Source: Gammaproteobacteria bacterium
GTDB taxonomy: Bacteria; Pseudomonadota; Gammaproteobacteria; Pseudomonadales; Pseudomonadaceae
Length of the DNA: 6,378 nt
Direction: 5' to 3'
Assembly (NCBI GenBank): GCA_012513235.1
Contig: JAAZCO010000003.1
Location: forward strand, 1 to 6,378
Of this stretch, positions 1-6,314 are shown piece after piece. The notes below the pieces were generated by a model. It was not told where the DNA came from, did no database searches, and was given only the letters and a program-made list of their open reading frames with translations. Made by a program: the position numbers and the translations under genes. Numbering within the stretch: the stretch's first letter is position 1; each line of letters opens with the position of its first letter.

Positions 1-2129
1 GCGCGCGCGTTGGTGATCGGCGCGACAGCTTGCGGTTGCATGGTAAAGCCTGCAAAGAAGGGCGGTTTAGCAATATAGGTGGATTTGGGCCAGTCGTAGA
101 CCAGGCCTTGCGCACTTTCAATATCGGTCCACAGCGCATTGTCTTTACTGAAATCGCTGTATTTTTCTCGGAATACCGCTGGATTCATAGCTTTACTCAG
201 CAGCGCCTGGATTTCACTGTTGCTGGGCCACAGATCTTTCAAATACACCGCTTGTCCGTCTGTGCCGATGCCCAGCGGATCTTGATCCAAGTTGATATTG
301 ACTGTGCCGGCCAAAGCGAAAGCCACCACCAGTGGCGGTGAGGCTAAGAAATTAGCACGCAGGTTGGGGTGAATCCGTGCTTCAAAGTTACGGTTACCGG
401 ACAGTACTGCAGCAGCAACGATATCGTTTTCAACAATAGCTTGGTTGTATTCAGGTGCTAAATCACCGGCATTACCAATGCAAGTGGTGCAACCAAAGGC
501 AGTTACGCTAAAGCCTAGAGCATCTAAGCTGCTCATGAGCCCCGCTGCTTCTAAATATTCAGGTACCACGCGTGAGCCTGGCGCTAATGAGGTTTTGACT
601 CTAGGGTGCACACTGAGACCTAGTTCAACGGCTTTTTTGGCCAACAAACCAGCTGCCAGTAAGACGCTGGGGTTAGAGGTGTTGGTACAGGAAGTGATGG
701 CAGCAATTAAAACATCACCGTGGCCCAGATCAATAGTGGTATCGGTATCTGCTTGGCAATGATCTTTAGGCGTTTCTAAGCGGTTATCAATCATTTCCAC
801 TTCGTGCATATCCAGTGGTCGCTGCGGCTTGGGTGAATCTTGATTGACCACGGGAATCAGCGGACAACTGGTGCTGTAGCGTTTATCCAGATCTGCTGGG
901 TCTTTATTAAAACCACCGTTGGCAATGCTGTCACTGAACAACGAAGTAAAGCTGTGATGCATATCAGGTAAGGCAATTCGATCTTGTGGGCGTTTTGGTC
1001 CTGCGAGTGATGGGCGTACGCTATCCAGATCCAATTCAATCACTTGGCTGTAATCAATCTCGCCTGCCAGAGGAATGCCAAACATTTCTTGCGCACGGAA
1101 ATAGGCTTCACAGGCTTCGATATCAATATCTTGACGGCCGGTGCCGCGCATATAGTCGAGGGTGGTTTCATCGACAGGGAAAAAGCCCATAGTGGCACCG
1201 TACTCAGGCGCCATATTAGCCAAGGTGGCACGATCGGGGACGCTTAAATGACGAGCGCCTTCACCAAAGAACTCAACAAACTTGCCCACCACTTTAGATT
1301 TACGCAACAGTTCGGTGACTGTTAGCACCAAGTCAGTGGCCGTCATACCTTCACGCAGCTTGCCGCTGAGGTGTACACCAACCACATCTGGAGTAAGGAT
1401 ATAAAGTGGCTGGCCGAGCATCGCCGCTTCGGCTTCAATACCGCCTACGCCCCAGCCGACCACCCCTAGTGCATTAATCATAGTGGTATGTGAGTCAGTG
1501 CCGACTAAGGTGTCGGGGTAGCTCATACCGTCTTTTTGCTGAATGCCGGGGAATAGATACTCTAAGTTGACTTGGTGCACGATACCAAAGCCTGGCGGCA
1601 CTACTTTAAAGGTATTAAAGGCTTGCATGCCCCACTTTAAAAACTGATAGCGCTCGCCATTGCGCTTAAACTCCAGTTGCATGTTTTTTTCTACAGCTTC
1701 AGGGGTGTTGTAAAAATCCACCATTACTGAGTGGTCTACCACCAAATCGACGGGTACTAAGGGTTCAATCGCACTGGCGGGTTTGCCCATCTCTTCGGCA
1801 ACATTACGCATGGCGGCGAGGTCGCAAAGTAGTGGGACACCAGTGAAATCTTGTAGCACCACGCGTGCCACGGTAAAAGGTATTTCTTCGTTGCGTGGTG
1901 CGCTGGGTTGCCAGTTGGCCAGTTGTTGAATGTGTGCAAAGGTGATGCGTTGATTGTCGGCGTTGCGGATCAAGGATTCTAGAATAATTCGAATCGAAAT
2001 AGGTAGGCGCGCAACTGAGTTCAGCCCCATAGTTTGCAGGGCCGGTAGGGAGCAGTATTTGAGTGTTTTACCGTTGCTTAAGGTAAAAGCATGGTGCAGT
2101 TGGCTGGGGTCGAAACTAGGCGTATGCAT
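1..2129 (-). CDS. acnA: aconitate hydratase AcnA, 3' end cut off by the window edge
   Basis: Cytosolic [4Fe-4S] enzyme that interconverts citrate and isocitrate through cis-aconitate in the TCA and glyoxylate cycles. The reading frame is open from an ATG at 2129 to the left edge (709 codons). Visible landmarks are QDFTGVP near the N-terminus, DHS at residues 132-134, GTDSHTT around D212, SLAGPKRPQDR at 374-384, SCTNTSNPSV with cluster cysteine C481, GCTTCIGNAG with C547 and C550, and GNRNFEARIH at 578-587. The cysteine spacing (66 and 3) equals that of E. coli AcnA (C435, C501, C504 from memory), so the cluster is intact. The GCTTCIG motif argues against AcnD, and the domain order argues against AcnB. 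About 180-200 residues, the swivel domain, should lie outside the window. The start is supported by AGAGGA (2137-2142) seven bases upstream. The linker before C481 is about 45 residues longer than in E. coli. Residues usually GNSG and FEGR read GNAG and FEAR here. Confidence 0.96.
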   Translation of the reverse strand, partial: MHTPSFDPSQLHHAFTLSNGKTLKYCSLPALQTMGLNSVARLPISIRIILESLIRNADNQRITFAHIQQLANWQPSAPRNEEIPFTVARVVLQDFTGVPLLCDLAAMRNVAEEMGKPASAIEPLVPVDLVVDHSVMVDFYNTPEAVEKNMQLEFKRNGERYQFLKWGMQAFNTFKVVPPGFGIVHQVNLEYLFPGIQQKDGMSYPDTLVGTDSHTTMINALGVVGWGVGGIEAEAAMLGQPLYILTPDVVGVHLSGKLREGMTATDLVLTVTELLRKSKVVGKFVEFFGEGARHLSVPDRATLANMAPEYGATMGFFPVDETTLDYMRGTGRQDIDIEACEAYFRAQEMFGIPLAGEIDYSQVIELDLDSVRPSLAGPKRPQDRIALPDMHHSFTSLFSDSIANGGFNKDPADLDKRYSTSCPLIPVVNQDSPKPQRPLDMHEVEMIDNRLETPKDHCQADTDTTIDLGHGDVLIAAITSCTNTSNPSVLLAAGLLAKKAVELGLSVHPRVKTSLAPGSRVVPEYLEAAGLMSSLDALGFSVTAFGCTTCIGNAGDLAPEYNQAIVENDIVAAAVLSGNRNFEARIHPNLRANFLASPPLVVAFALAGTVNINLDQDPLGIGTDGQAVYLKDLWPSNSEIQALLSKAMNPAVFREKYSDFSKDNALWTDIESAQGLVYDWPKSTYIAKPPFFAGFTMQPQAVAPITNAR

Positions 2130-2136
2130 AGCGTTA

Positions 2137-2142
2137 TCCTCT
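2137..2142 (-). promoter_or_regulatory. acnA ribosome binding site
   Basis: On the minus strand AGAGGA lies seven bases before the ATG at 2129. It is the only good Shine-Dalgarno match near this start and fixes the N-terminus as MHTPSF. Confidence 0.75.
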
Positions 2143-2145
2143 TGT

Positions 2146-2168
2146 TGTAGATTGCGAACTGATCTACA
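2146..2168. repeat. 7-bp inverted repeat over the acnA promoter, possible operator
   Basis: TGTAGAT (2146-2152) and ATCTACA (2162-2168) form a perfect 7-bp inverted repeat with a 9-base spacer. The right arm coincides with the predicted -10 and the left arm lies just after the predicted transcription start. This is where a repressor dimer would block transcription. The two half-site centres are 16 bases apart, about one and a half helical turns. It could instead be a small hairpin in the leader or chance. I do not recognise a known regulator from the half-site. Confidence 0.35.
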
Positions 2169-2191
2169 GCATATGCATAAATCAGTGACAA
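2163..2191 (-). promoter_or_regulatory. candidate sigma-70 promoter for acnA
   Basis: Read on the minus strand, TTGTCA (2186-2191) matches five of six bases of the -35 consensus. After a 17-base spacer comes TGTAGA (2163-2168), preceded by TGC, which gives an extended -10 but a weak hexamer. The expected transcription start is near 2155, leaving a 5' leader of about 25 bases that contains the ribosome binding site. The -35 and spacing are good and the -10 is poor, so an activator or a different start is possible. Confidence 0.45.
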
Positions 2192-2240
2192 TGTACAAGT
2201 GGGACAAGCCATGCAGCTTAAAGTTAGCTGGTTATTTTAG

Positions 2241-2276
2241 CCACTCAACGCAAGAGCTTGTGTCTACGTTGAGTGG
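2241..2276. repeat. 10-bp perfect inverted repeat between fadL-type gene and acnA
   Basis: CCACTCAACG (2241-2250) and CGTTGAGTGG (2267-2276) pair perfectly around a 16-base loop. On the minus strand the sequence after the stem is CTAAAATAACC, and on the plus strand it is TATTTGCTGC, so neither side has the U-run of a standard intrinsic terminator. It begins about 95 bases after the stop of the porin gene and lies roughly 85-120 bases before the predicted acnA transcription start. A 3'-end hairpin for the porin mRNA or a protein binding site are both possible. Confidence 0.55.
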
Positions 2277-2371
2277 TATTTGCTGCGTAGGGCTGACACT
2301 GACTGGTGCCCGCCGGCGAGCTTTGCATTGAATCCATAAAGAGTTAATGCGCCGTTCTACGCCAACTTAGT

Positions 2372-3646
2372 TTAAAAGCGCCAGGTGGCCTGACCGGTGA
2401 AACCATGCGCACTGTTGCGGTATTTAGCACTGTAGGCTGGTTTAAGTGTGGCATTGCTGCCTGCGGCTTGATTCACACCTGCTGCCGTTTCACGGATATA
2501 GGCATAGGCTAGATCAATGGTGAGATTGTCGCTGGCGGCCCAGCCGGCACCTAAGCTGGCAATTTTACGGTTGCCCACAGGAATACGTACAGTACGGTCA
2601 GCATTGCTGGTCGGTGATTTATCTAGCGCAAAACCGGTGCGCAGTACCCACTGTGGATTGACTTGGTAGCTGGCGCCAATTGAATAGGCCCAGACATCTT
2701 TCCAATTCAGTTCTTCTGTTAAATTGGCAAACTGTCCTTGAAATGGTGCAGGTATGCCTTGGTTCTTCGCTTCAATGGATTCTAGACGACTCCAGCGTGT
2801 CCAGGTGGCACCGGCATGCAAAGTCCACTGATCATCAAGTTTGTGCGTGATGGAGGTATCAACGGATTCAGGCGTGGTGAAGTCCAGTTTGGCTTTGTAC
2901 ACGCCAGTTACAGGCAGTTGCGCTGGCGCATAGAATTTGGTGCGACCTTTGAGGGTGTAATCCACTTTAGAGTGGTAGGTGATGCCCCAAGTAGTGTTTT
3001 GATCAAGGTCGACCATTAAGCCGATATTGTAGCCGAACGCGGTGTCGTCACCTTTGATATTGATCAGGGTGTCTTTTATTGGGCCTAGTTCGCTGGTCAG
3101 TAAGGTGTTGGTCAGCTTGCCATCAATACGGTTAATGGTTGGACCAAAACCCACGGCCACACGCTCGTTGATTTTGTAGCTTAAGGTAGGCTGTACAGTC
3201 ATCACAGCAACTTTGCTATACAGGCCTTGATGCGCGCCCTGGAAGCTTTTTTCATAGTCACTGATGAGGCCAAAGGGCACATACATGCCTAAACCAAAGC
3301 TCCAGTCTTCGTTGAGTTCAGTCGAGAAGAAGGCAAAGGGAACATTGGCTACCGGCACCATATCGCCTTTGTTGGTACCTGAGGCATTGCTGTCCGTACG
3401 ACTGATATCAACATTGGCTTTAACCACTGCGAAACCGCCACTGATTTGCTTACCCTTGAGTTTGGATAAGCCGGCTGGGTTACCAAAAATAGTACTCGCG
3501 TCCAAAGCAGAGGAAGCACGGCCTGCATAAGCAGTACCAGCACCACTGGCGCTTTGTTCGTTAAGAGATAAGCCGTTAGCTAACAGTGAGGTGGAAACTA
3601 AAGAAACACTGAGGGCTAGCGCGCTGGGTAAAAAGGCAAATCGCAT
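2372..3646 (-). CDS. FadL/OmpP1-family outer membrane transport protein
   Basis: Predicted outer-membrane beta-barrel channel for hydrophobic substrates. The family prototype, E. coli FadL, takes up long-chain fatty acids, and relatives import aromatic hydrocarbons. The product is 424 residues. Residues 1-23 form a signal peptide with cleavage likely after LLA. The mature N-terminus reads NGLSLNEQSASGAG and leads into the hatch sequence. The NPA motif is at residues 56-58, mature position 33-35, which is the register I recall for E. coli FadL. The remainder shows alternating amphipathic strands rich in aromatic residues, has no cysteine, and ends TWRF with the C-terminal Phe typical of BAM-assembled barrels. 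I chose the ATG at 3646 because it begins the signal peptide and has GGAG ten bases upstream; an in-frame extension to 3835 lacks both. The gene stands alone, 279 bases from dacB and 242 from acnA. The substrate cannot be told from sequence, so no symbol is given. Confidence 0.93.
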   Translation of the reverse strand: MRFAFLPSALALSVSLVSTSLLANGLSLNEQSASGAGTAYAGRASSALDASTIFGNPAGLSKLKGKQISGGFAVVKANVDISRTDSNASGTNKGDMVPVANVPFAFFSTELNEDWSFGLGMYVPFGLISDYEKSFQGAHQGLYSKVAVMTVQPTLSYKINERVAVGFGPTINRIDGKLTNTLLTSELGPIKDTLINIKGDDTAFGYNIGLMVDLDQNTTWGITYHSKVDYTLKGRTKFYAPAQLPVTGVYKAKLDFTTPESVDTSITHKLDDQWTLHAGATWTRWSRLESIEAKNQGIPAPFQGQFANLTEELNWKDVWAYSIGASYQVNPQWVLRTGFALDKSPTSNADRTVRIPVGNRKIASLGAGWAASDNLTIDLAYAYIRETAAGVNQAAGSNATLKPAYSAKYRNSAHGFTGQATWRF

Positions 3647-3656
3647 TGTTATTATT

Positions 3657-3660
3657 CTCC
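3657..3660 (-). promoter_or_regulatory. ribosome binding site deciding the FadL-type start
   Basis: GGAG on the minus strand lies ten bases before the ATG at 3646. It supports the shorter start, at the signal peptide, over the 63-residue upstream extension. I found no convincing promoter: a TATATT box at 3661-3666 is so close that transcription would begin inside the ribosome binding site. Confidence 0.6.
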
Positions 3661-3882
3661 AATATATGAAAATCGGCGCAACGTTAACAAGCTTTGCTGT
3701 GAGAGCCAATACTTTGTAAAGCCTAAAAAGCAGTTGCGCGAGAGTTTTGGTCTGAATATGAATAAAAAACGGGCGGTGGTCTAAAAGAGGGGGAATTGTC
3801 AGACAAAATATTGCAGTGCAAGCTGTGCCATACAAGGTGGGTGTGGTAATGCGAAATAAAGGTGCGCCGCTGGTGAACTCAG

Positions 3883-3908
3883 GCTGGCGTGAAGGATTTC
3901 ACGCCAGC
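3883..3908 (-). terminator. strong hairpin after dacB, possible terminator without U-tract
   Basis: GCTGGCGTGAA (3883-3893) and TTCACGCCAGC (3898-3908) make a perfect 11-bp GC-rich stem with a 4-base loop. It lies 17 bases past the dacB stop codon, the usual place for a transcript end. Read in the dacB direction, the following bases are CTGAGTTCACC with no run of T, so it is not a classical intrinsic terminator. It may protect the mRNA 3' end or act with a weak or factor-dependent terminator. Confidence 0.5.
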
Positions 3909-3925
3909 GCTGCATGCATTCTAGC

Positions 3926-5440
3926 TTAGCGTTTAAGAGGTGTGGGTGTGCGCTTAGGTTGGCTGTACAGATCCAGTAGAACTTGGTCGAGAATCGATGC
4001 CGCACCCCAAGGTTGGGCGTGATTGACAATGGCCACTACTGCCCAAGCATCGCCGTTGATGTCGCGGCTATAGCCAGCAATTGCCCGAACATTTTTTAGC
4101 GTACCGGTTTTAATATGGGCTTGACCGACCAGTTGGCTGTTACGCAGGCGACGACGCATAGTGCCGTCCATCGCGACGATCGGTAGTGATGAAATAAATT
4201 CCGCTGCGTAGGGACCTTTCCATGCGGCTTCGAGCATTTGACCCAATTGACGCGCAGTGATGCGCTCTGCGCGAGATAGGCCGGAACCGTTTTCAACCAC
4301 TAAACCATTGGTGTAAATGTTTTTACGCTTAAATAAGTTGTTAATGACACGGCGCGCTGCTGCTGCATCATCGCTGTCGGTGGAGTTACGAAAACGCGCA
4401 CCAATGGTTAAAAACAGCTGTTTAGCCATAGTATTGTTACTGTATTTGTTGATATCACGAATGATCTCAACCAAGTCGGGTGAGTAAGCACGTACCAGCA
4501 AGCGTGCTGTTTTAGGAGTGGCACCCAACATATCGTTACCTAAAATGGTGCCACCCATCTCTTGCCAGATGCTACGCACTACGCCGGCTGAGTAGCGGGC
4601 ATGATCCAAAAGGGCTAGGTAGTGTTGACTGCTGCAGCCTGAAGCAATATCGCCGCTGACGGTGAGGGTTAGGGTGTGACCATCATCCTGTGGCAGATAT
4701 TTAATATTGGGGTTGTTGCAGCCTTTATTAGGTTGCAGTTTAACGTTGTTAATAATCTCAATGCTGCCAATCGGCGGCTCCATCACAATGTGCGCGCCGC
4801 TGTCTTCACCGCGCACAATCAGGCGCTGCGACTTAAAGTTGATCAGCAAGGAATCAGGTTCAACCAGAAAAGGTTTATTCTGATCGTTTTTGTCATCGTC
4901 AAATAAAGTCACTGGCGGTGGCGCAAAGTGGCTGCGATCGAGAATTAAATCTCCCGAGATATGACGCACACCATTGGCGCGCAAATCACGTAGCAGTAAC
5001 CACAGGCGTTCCATATTAAGCTTAGGATCGCCACCGCCTTTGAGGTACAGATTGCCGTTGAGTACACCGTCTTGCACTGTGCCATCGGTAAAGAATTCTG
5101 TTTTCCATTGGAAGGCAGGGCCTAACAGTTCCAGTGCGGCGTAGGTGGTCACCAACTTCATGGTGGATGCAGGGTTAATGAGCAGATCAGCATTCATATA
5201 AGCGCTTTTGCCATGACTGCCTAAAGGAATAGTCACTGCAGATAAGGCTTCGCTGTTGATTTTATTGGCTTTAAGGGCTTTATCTACATTAGAAGACGGT
5301 AGCGCCAGCGCTGTTGTGCTGGTGAAAAGTGTGGCTAGGCATAAAGTGCAGAGGCTCTGGCGCGCAGTTGTAAGAGGACTGTTTAACAACTTTAATTGAA
5401 AACGCTGCGTGCGCAGGTGACGTAAAAATGATGTGAACAC
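3926..5440 (-). CDS. dacB: D-alanyl-D-alanine carboxypeptidase/endopeptidase, PBP4 (DacB) type
   Basis: Periplasmic low-molecular-mass class C penicillin-binding protein. It removes the terminal D-Ala from peptidoglycan stem peptides and cuts D-Ala-mDAP cross-links. All three serine-transpeptidase motifs are present: STMK with nucleophile S92 and K95, SNN at 334-336, and KTG at 444-446. An ENGSGLSR segment at 383-390 is also typical. The 242-residue gap between the first two motifs holds the extra domains characteristic of PBP4; I recall about 244 in E. coli. The mature protein has only two cysteines, C241 and C269, which could form a disulfide. The signal peptide has an unusually long basic N-region (about 30 residues), then a hydrophobic core, with cleavage likely after ALA at 46. 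The start is GTG at 5440, supported by AAGGTG seven bases upstream. The total of 504 residues is somewhat longer than E. coli PBP4 (477), mostly because of the leader. It is divergent from the yggL-type gene. Confidence 0.96.
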   Translation of the reverse strand: MFTSFLRHLRTQRFQLKLLNSPLTTARQSLCTLCLATLFTSTTALALPSSNVDKALKANKINSEALSAVTIPLGSHGKSAYMNADLLINPASTMKLVTTYAALELLGPAFQWKTEFFTDGTVQDGVLNGNLYLKGGGDPKLNMERLWLLLRDLRANGVRHISGDLILDRSHFAPPPVTLFDDDKNDQNKPFLVEPDSLLINFKSQRLIVRGEDSGAHIVMEPPIGSIEIINNVKLQPNKGCNNPNIKYLPQDDGHTLTLTVSGDIASGCSSQHYLALLDHARYSAGVVRSIWQEMGGTILGNDMLGATPKTARLLVRAYSPDLVEIIRDINKYSNNTMAKQLFLTIGARFRNSTDSDDAAAARRVINNLFKRKNIYTNGLVVENGSGLSRAERITARQLGQMLEAAWKGPYAAEFISSLPIVAMDGTMRRRLRNSQLVGQAHIKTGTLKNVRAIAGYSRDINGDAWAVVAIVNHAQPWGAASILDQVLLDLYSQPKRTPTPLKR

Positions 5441-5447
5441 GGTAAAA

Positions 5448-5453
5448 CACCTT
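5448..5453 (-). promoter_or_regulatory. ribosome binding site deciding the GTG start of dacB
   Basis: AAGGTG on the minus strand lies seven bases before the GTG at 5440. There is no ATG in the leader-peptide region before the hydrophobic core, so this site is the main evidence for the GTG start and the long N-region. Confidence 0.65.
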
Positions 5454-5487
5454 TTCAGTACAGCAAGTAAATAATAAAATGCTGGCT

Positions 5488-5516
5488 ATTATGCGCTATT
5501 CGCACAAATGAAAGCA
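5488..5516 (-). promoter_or_regulatory. candidate dacB promoter
   Basis: On the minus strand CATAAT (5488-5493) matches five of six -10 bases. Seventeen bases upstream is TGCTTT (5511-5516), a poor -35. Transcription would start about 40 bases before the GTG. An alternative TATTAT box lies at 5471-5476 but has no matching -35. Confidence 0.35.
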
Positions 5517-5564
5517 GTGCTGGGGGCTTATTTGTTTAACGAGTGCGTTTTTAGCCGGTAAAGC

Positions 5565-5573
5565 TGGTAATAT
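5565..5573 (+). promoter_or_regulatory. candidate extended -10 promoter for the yggL-type gene
   Basis: TGGTAATAT contains a TGn extension and a TAATAT box. The expected transcription start is near 5580, giving a leader of about 20 bases with the ribosome binding site in it. No good -35 hexamer is visible 16-18 bases upstream (GCGTTT at best), which fits an extended -10 promoter. Confidence 0.45.
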
Positions 5574-5588
5574 TCGACCCCTATTATT

Positions 5589-5594
5589 GGAGGT
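5589..5594 (+). promoter_or_regulatory. strong ribosome binding site of the yggL-type gene
   Basis: GGAGGT is a near-full Shine-Dalgarno sequence five bases before the ATG at 5600. It is the strongest such site in the window and suggests efficient translation. Confidence 0.85.
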
Positions 5595-5599
5595 GCACC

Positions 5600-5941
5600 A
5601 TGGCTACAAATCGTTCGCGTCGTTTACGTAAAAAATTATGTGTTGATGAGTTTCAAGAGTTAGGTTTTGAATTGCAATTGAGCTACCCAGAAAGTACTGA
5701 CGATGCAGCGGTTGAAGCATTTTTTGCTGACCTGGTTGTTGAAGGTATCGAAGGTAACGGTATGGCGCTGATCGGCGGCGAAGAGTTCGCTGTTGTTTGC
5801 TCAGGCAAGCGCGGTTCAGTCACTGAAGAGCAGCGTGCGACTGTAGAAGCATGGTTGAAAGCACGTCCAGAACTGAGCTCGTTCGAAGTAAGTCCACTAT
5901 TGGATGTTTGGTACCCAGACAACCCAGTGGCCACAGCTTAA
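5600..5941 (+). CDS. yggL: YggL family (DUF469) 50S ribosome-associated protein
   Basis: Small soluble protein of 113 residues, matching the DUF469/YggL family, whose E. coli member (about 108 residues) is reported to associate with the 50S ribosomal subunit. The basic N-terminus NRSRRLRKKL followed by DEFQELGFEL is almost the family signature; E. coli has NRSRRLRKKM and DEFQELGF from memory. The body is acidic with a helix around residues 31-46 (DDAAVEAFFADLVVEG), a GEEFAVVC strand, the helix TEEQRATVEAWLKARP and a conserved end FEVSPLLDVWYPD. The molecular role is still poorly defined in the family. Its position shows a single-gene unit: its own extended -10 promoter, a strong ribosome binding site and a terminator 20 bases after the stop. 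It is divergent from dacB and convergent with the HU gene. Confidence 0.93.
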   Translation: MATNRSRRLRKKLCVDEFQELGFELQLSYPESTDDAAVEAFFADLVVEGIEGNGMALIGGEEFAVVCSGKRGSVTEEQRATVEAWLKARPELSSFEVSPLLDVWYPDNPVATA

Positions 5942-5960
5942 TTGCTGACAGTGTTGGTAT

Positions 5961-5995
5961 AAAAAAGGGGAAGCAGTTATTGCTTCCCCTTTTTT
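5961..5995. terminator. bidirectional intrinsic terminator shared by yggL-type and HU genes
   Basis: AAAAAAGGGGAAGCA (5961-5975) and TGCTTCCCCTTTTTT (5981-5995) are perfect reverse complements around the 5-base loop GTTAT. Both strands end in a run of six Ts after a GC core, so the structure works for the yggL-type transcript on the plus strand and for the HU transcript on the minus strand. It sits 19 bases after one stop codon and 25 after the other. Confidence 0.92.
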
Positions 5996-6020
5996 ATGTC
6001 GCTGATGACGCTCAAACAGC

Positions 6021-6302
6021 TTAGCTGTTGATGCTATCAACCAATGCTTTAGCTGGAACCAGCTTAATCACTTTCTTGGCTGCGATTTGAATAGCAGCAC
6101 CCGTTTGCGGGTTGCGGCCAGTACGTGCTGGACGTTCTGCCACTTTAAGCTTACCGATACCTGGCAAAGTGATTTCGCCATCGTTATCCAGAGCATCATT
6201 GACAACTGAACTCAGCTGATCAAGTACGTCACGGATATGAGTTTTAGTTGAATCAGTTGATTCTGCGAGTTCATTGATCAGTTGATCTTTGCTAAGGGCC
6301 AT
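6021..6302 (-). CDS. HU-family histone-like DNA-binding protein
   Basis: Nucleoid protein that binds and bends DNA as a dimer. The 93-residue product begins MALSKDQLINELAE with the helical dimerisation region (about 3-40), followed by GEITLPGIGKLKV and the DNA-binding arm ERPARTGRNPQTGAAI, where R63-N64-P65 form the minor-groove intercalating tip. The end AAKKVIKLVPAKALVDSI is typical HU. The segment usually written GFGTF is GIGKL here and the arm starts with ERPAR, the pattern I associate with a Pseudomonas HU paralogue rather than with HupB or IHF. The ATG at 6302 is chosen because it starts the conserved MALSKDQ and has GGAG eight bases upstream; an extension to a TTG at 6377 is unlike the family. 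A promoter is not clear: CATGCT near 6340 with TTCTCT 17 bases upstream is weak. It converges with the yggL-type gene across the shared terminator. Confidence 0.95.
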   Translation of the reverse strand: MALSKDQLINELAESTDSTKTHIRDVLDQLSSVVNDALDNDGEITLPGIGKLKVAERPARTGRNPQTGAAIQIAAKKVIKLVPAKALVDSINS

Positions 6303-6310
6303 AAGTAACG

Positions 6311-6314
6311 CTCC
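6311..6314 (-). promoter_or_regulatory. ribosome binding site deciding the HU start
   Basis: GGAG on the minus strand lies eight bases before the ATG at 6302. An upstream ATG that overlaps this site is out of frame and is followed by no HU sequence. Confidence 0.65.

Larger units (their letters stand above)
2130..2371. other. intergenic region between fadL-type gene and acnA
   Basis: These 242 bases hold the acnA ribosome binding site, the candidate promoter and the two inverted repeats listed separately. The rest (about 2277-2371) includes the 8-bp palindrome CGCCGGCG at 2311-2318, but I see no gene, tRNA or clear terminator. A plus-strand open frame crosses the region, but it starts inside acnA and has no ribosome binding site or recognisable protein. 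Confidence 0.7.
3647..3925. other. intergenic region between dacB and fadL-type gene
   Basis: These 279 bases contain the post-dacB hairpin and, at the other end, the ribosome binding site of the FadL-type gene. The leader and promoter of that gene must lie here, but I could not pick a -35/-10 pair with confidence. No tRNA or believable small gene is visible. Confidence 0.6.

Noticed and set aside
480..689. AcnD (2-methylcitrate dehydratase) as the identity of the aconitase
   Set aside because: The cluster motif reads GCTTCIG as in AcnA, not the CTTCNG form I associate with AcnD, and no prp genes are visible nearby.
30..762. Two plus-strand open frames of about 100 codons inside acnA
   Set aside because: They are antisense to clearly coding aconitase sequence with its cluster cysteines and have no independent support.
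1954..2331. Plus-strand open frame of 125 codons crossing the acnA start and intergenic region
   Set aside because: Its first half lies antisense to acnA coding sequence, it has no good ribosome binding site and its translation resembles no family I know.
3661..3666. TATATT as the -10 of the FadL-type gene, with TTGTTA 18 bases upstream
   Set aside because: Transcription would begin inside the ribosome binding site, leaving no usable leader.
3647..3835. In-frame 63-residue N-terminal extension of the FadL-type protein
   Set aside because: It would bury the signal peptide, has no ribosome binding site, and does not resemble FadL N-termini. The internal ATG at 3646 has both a ribosome binding site and a proper signal sequence.
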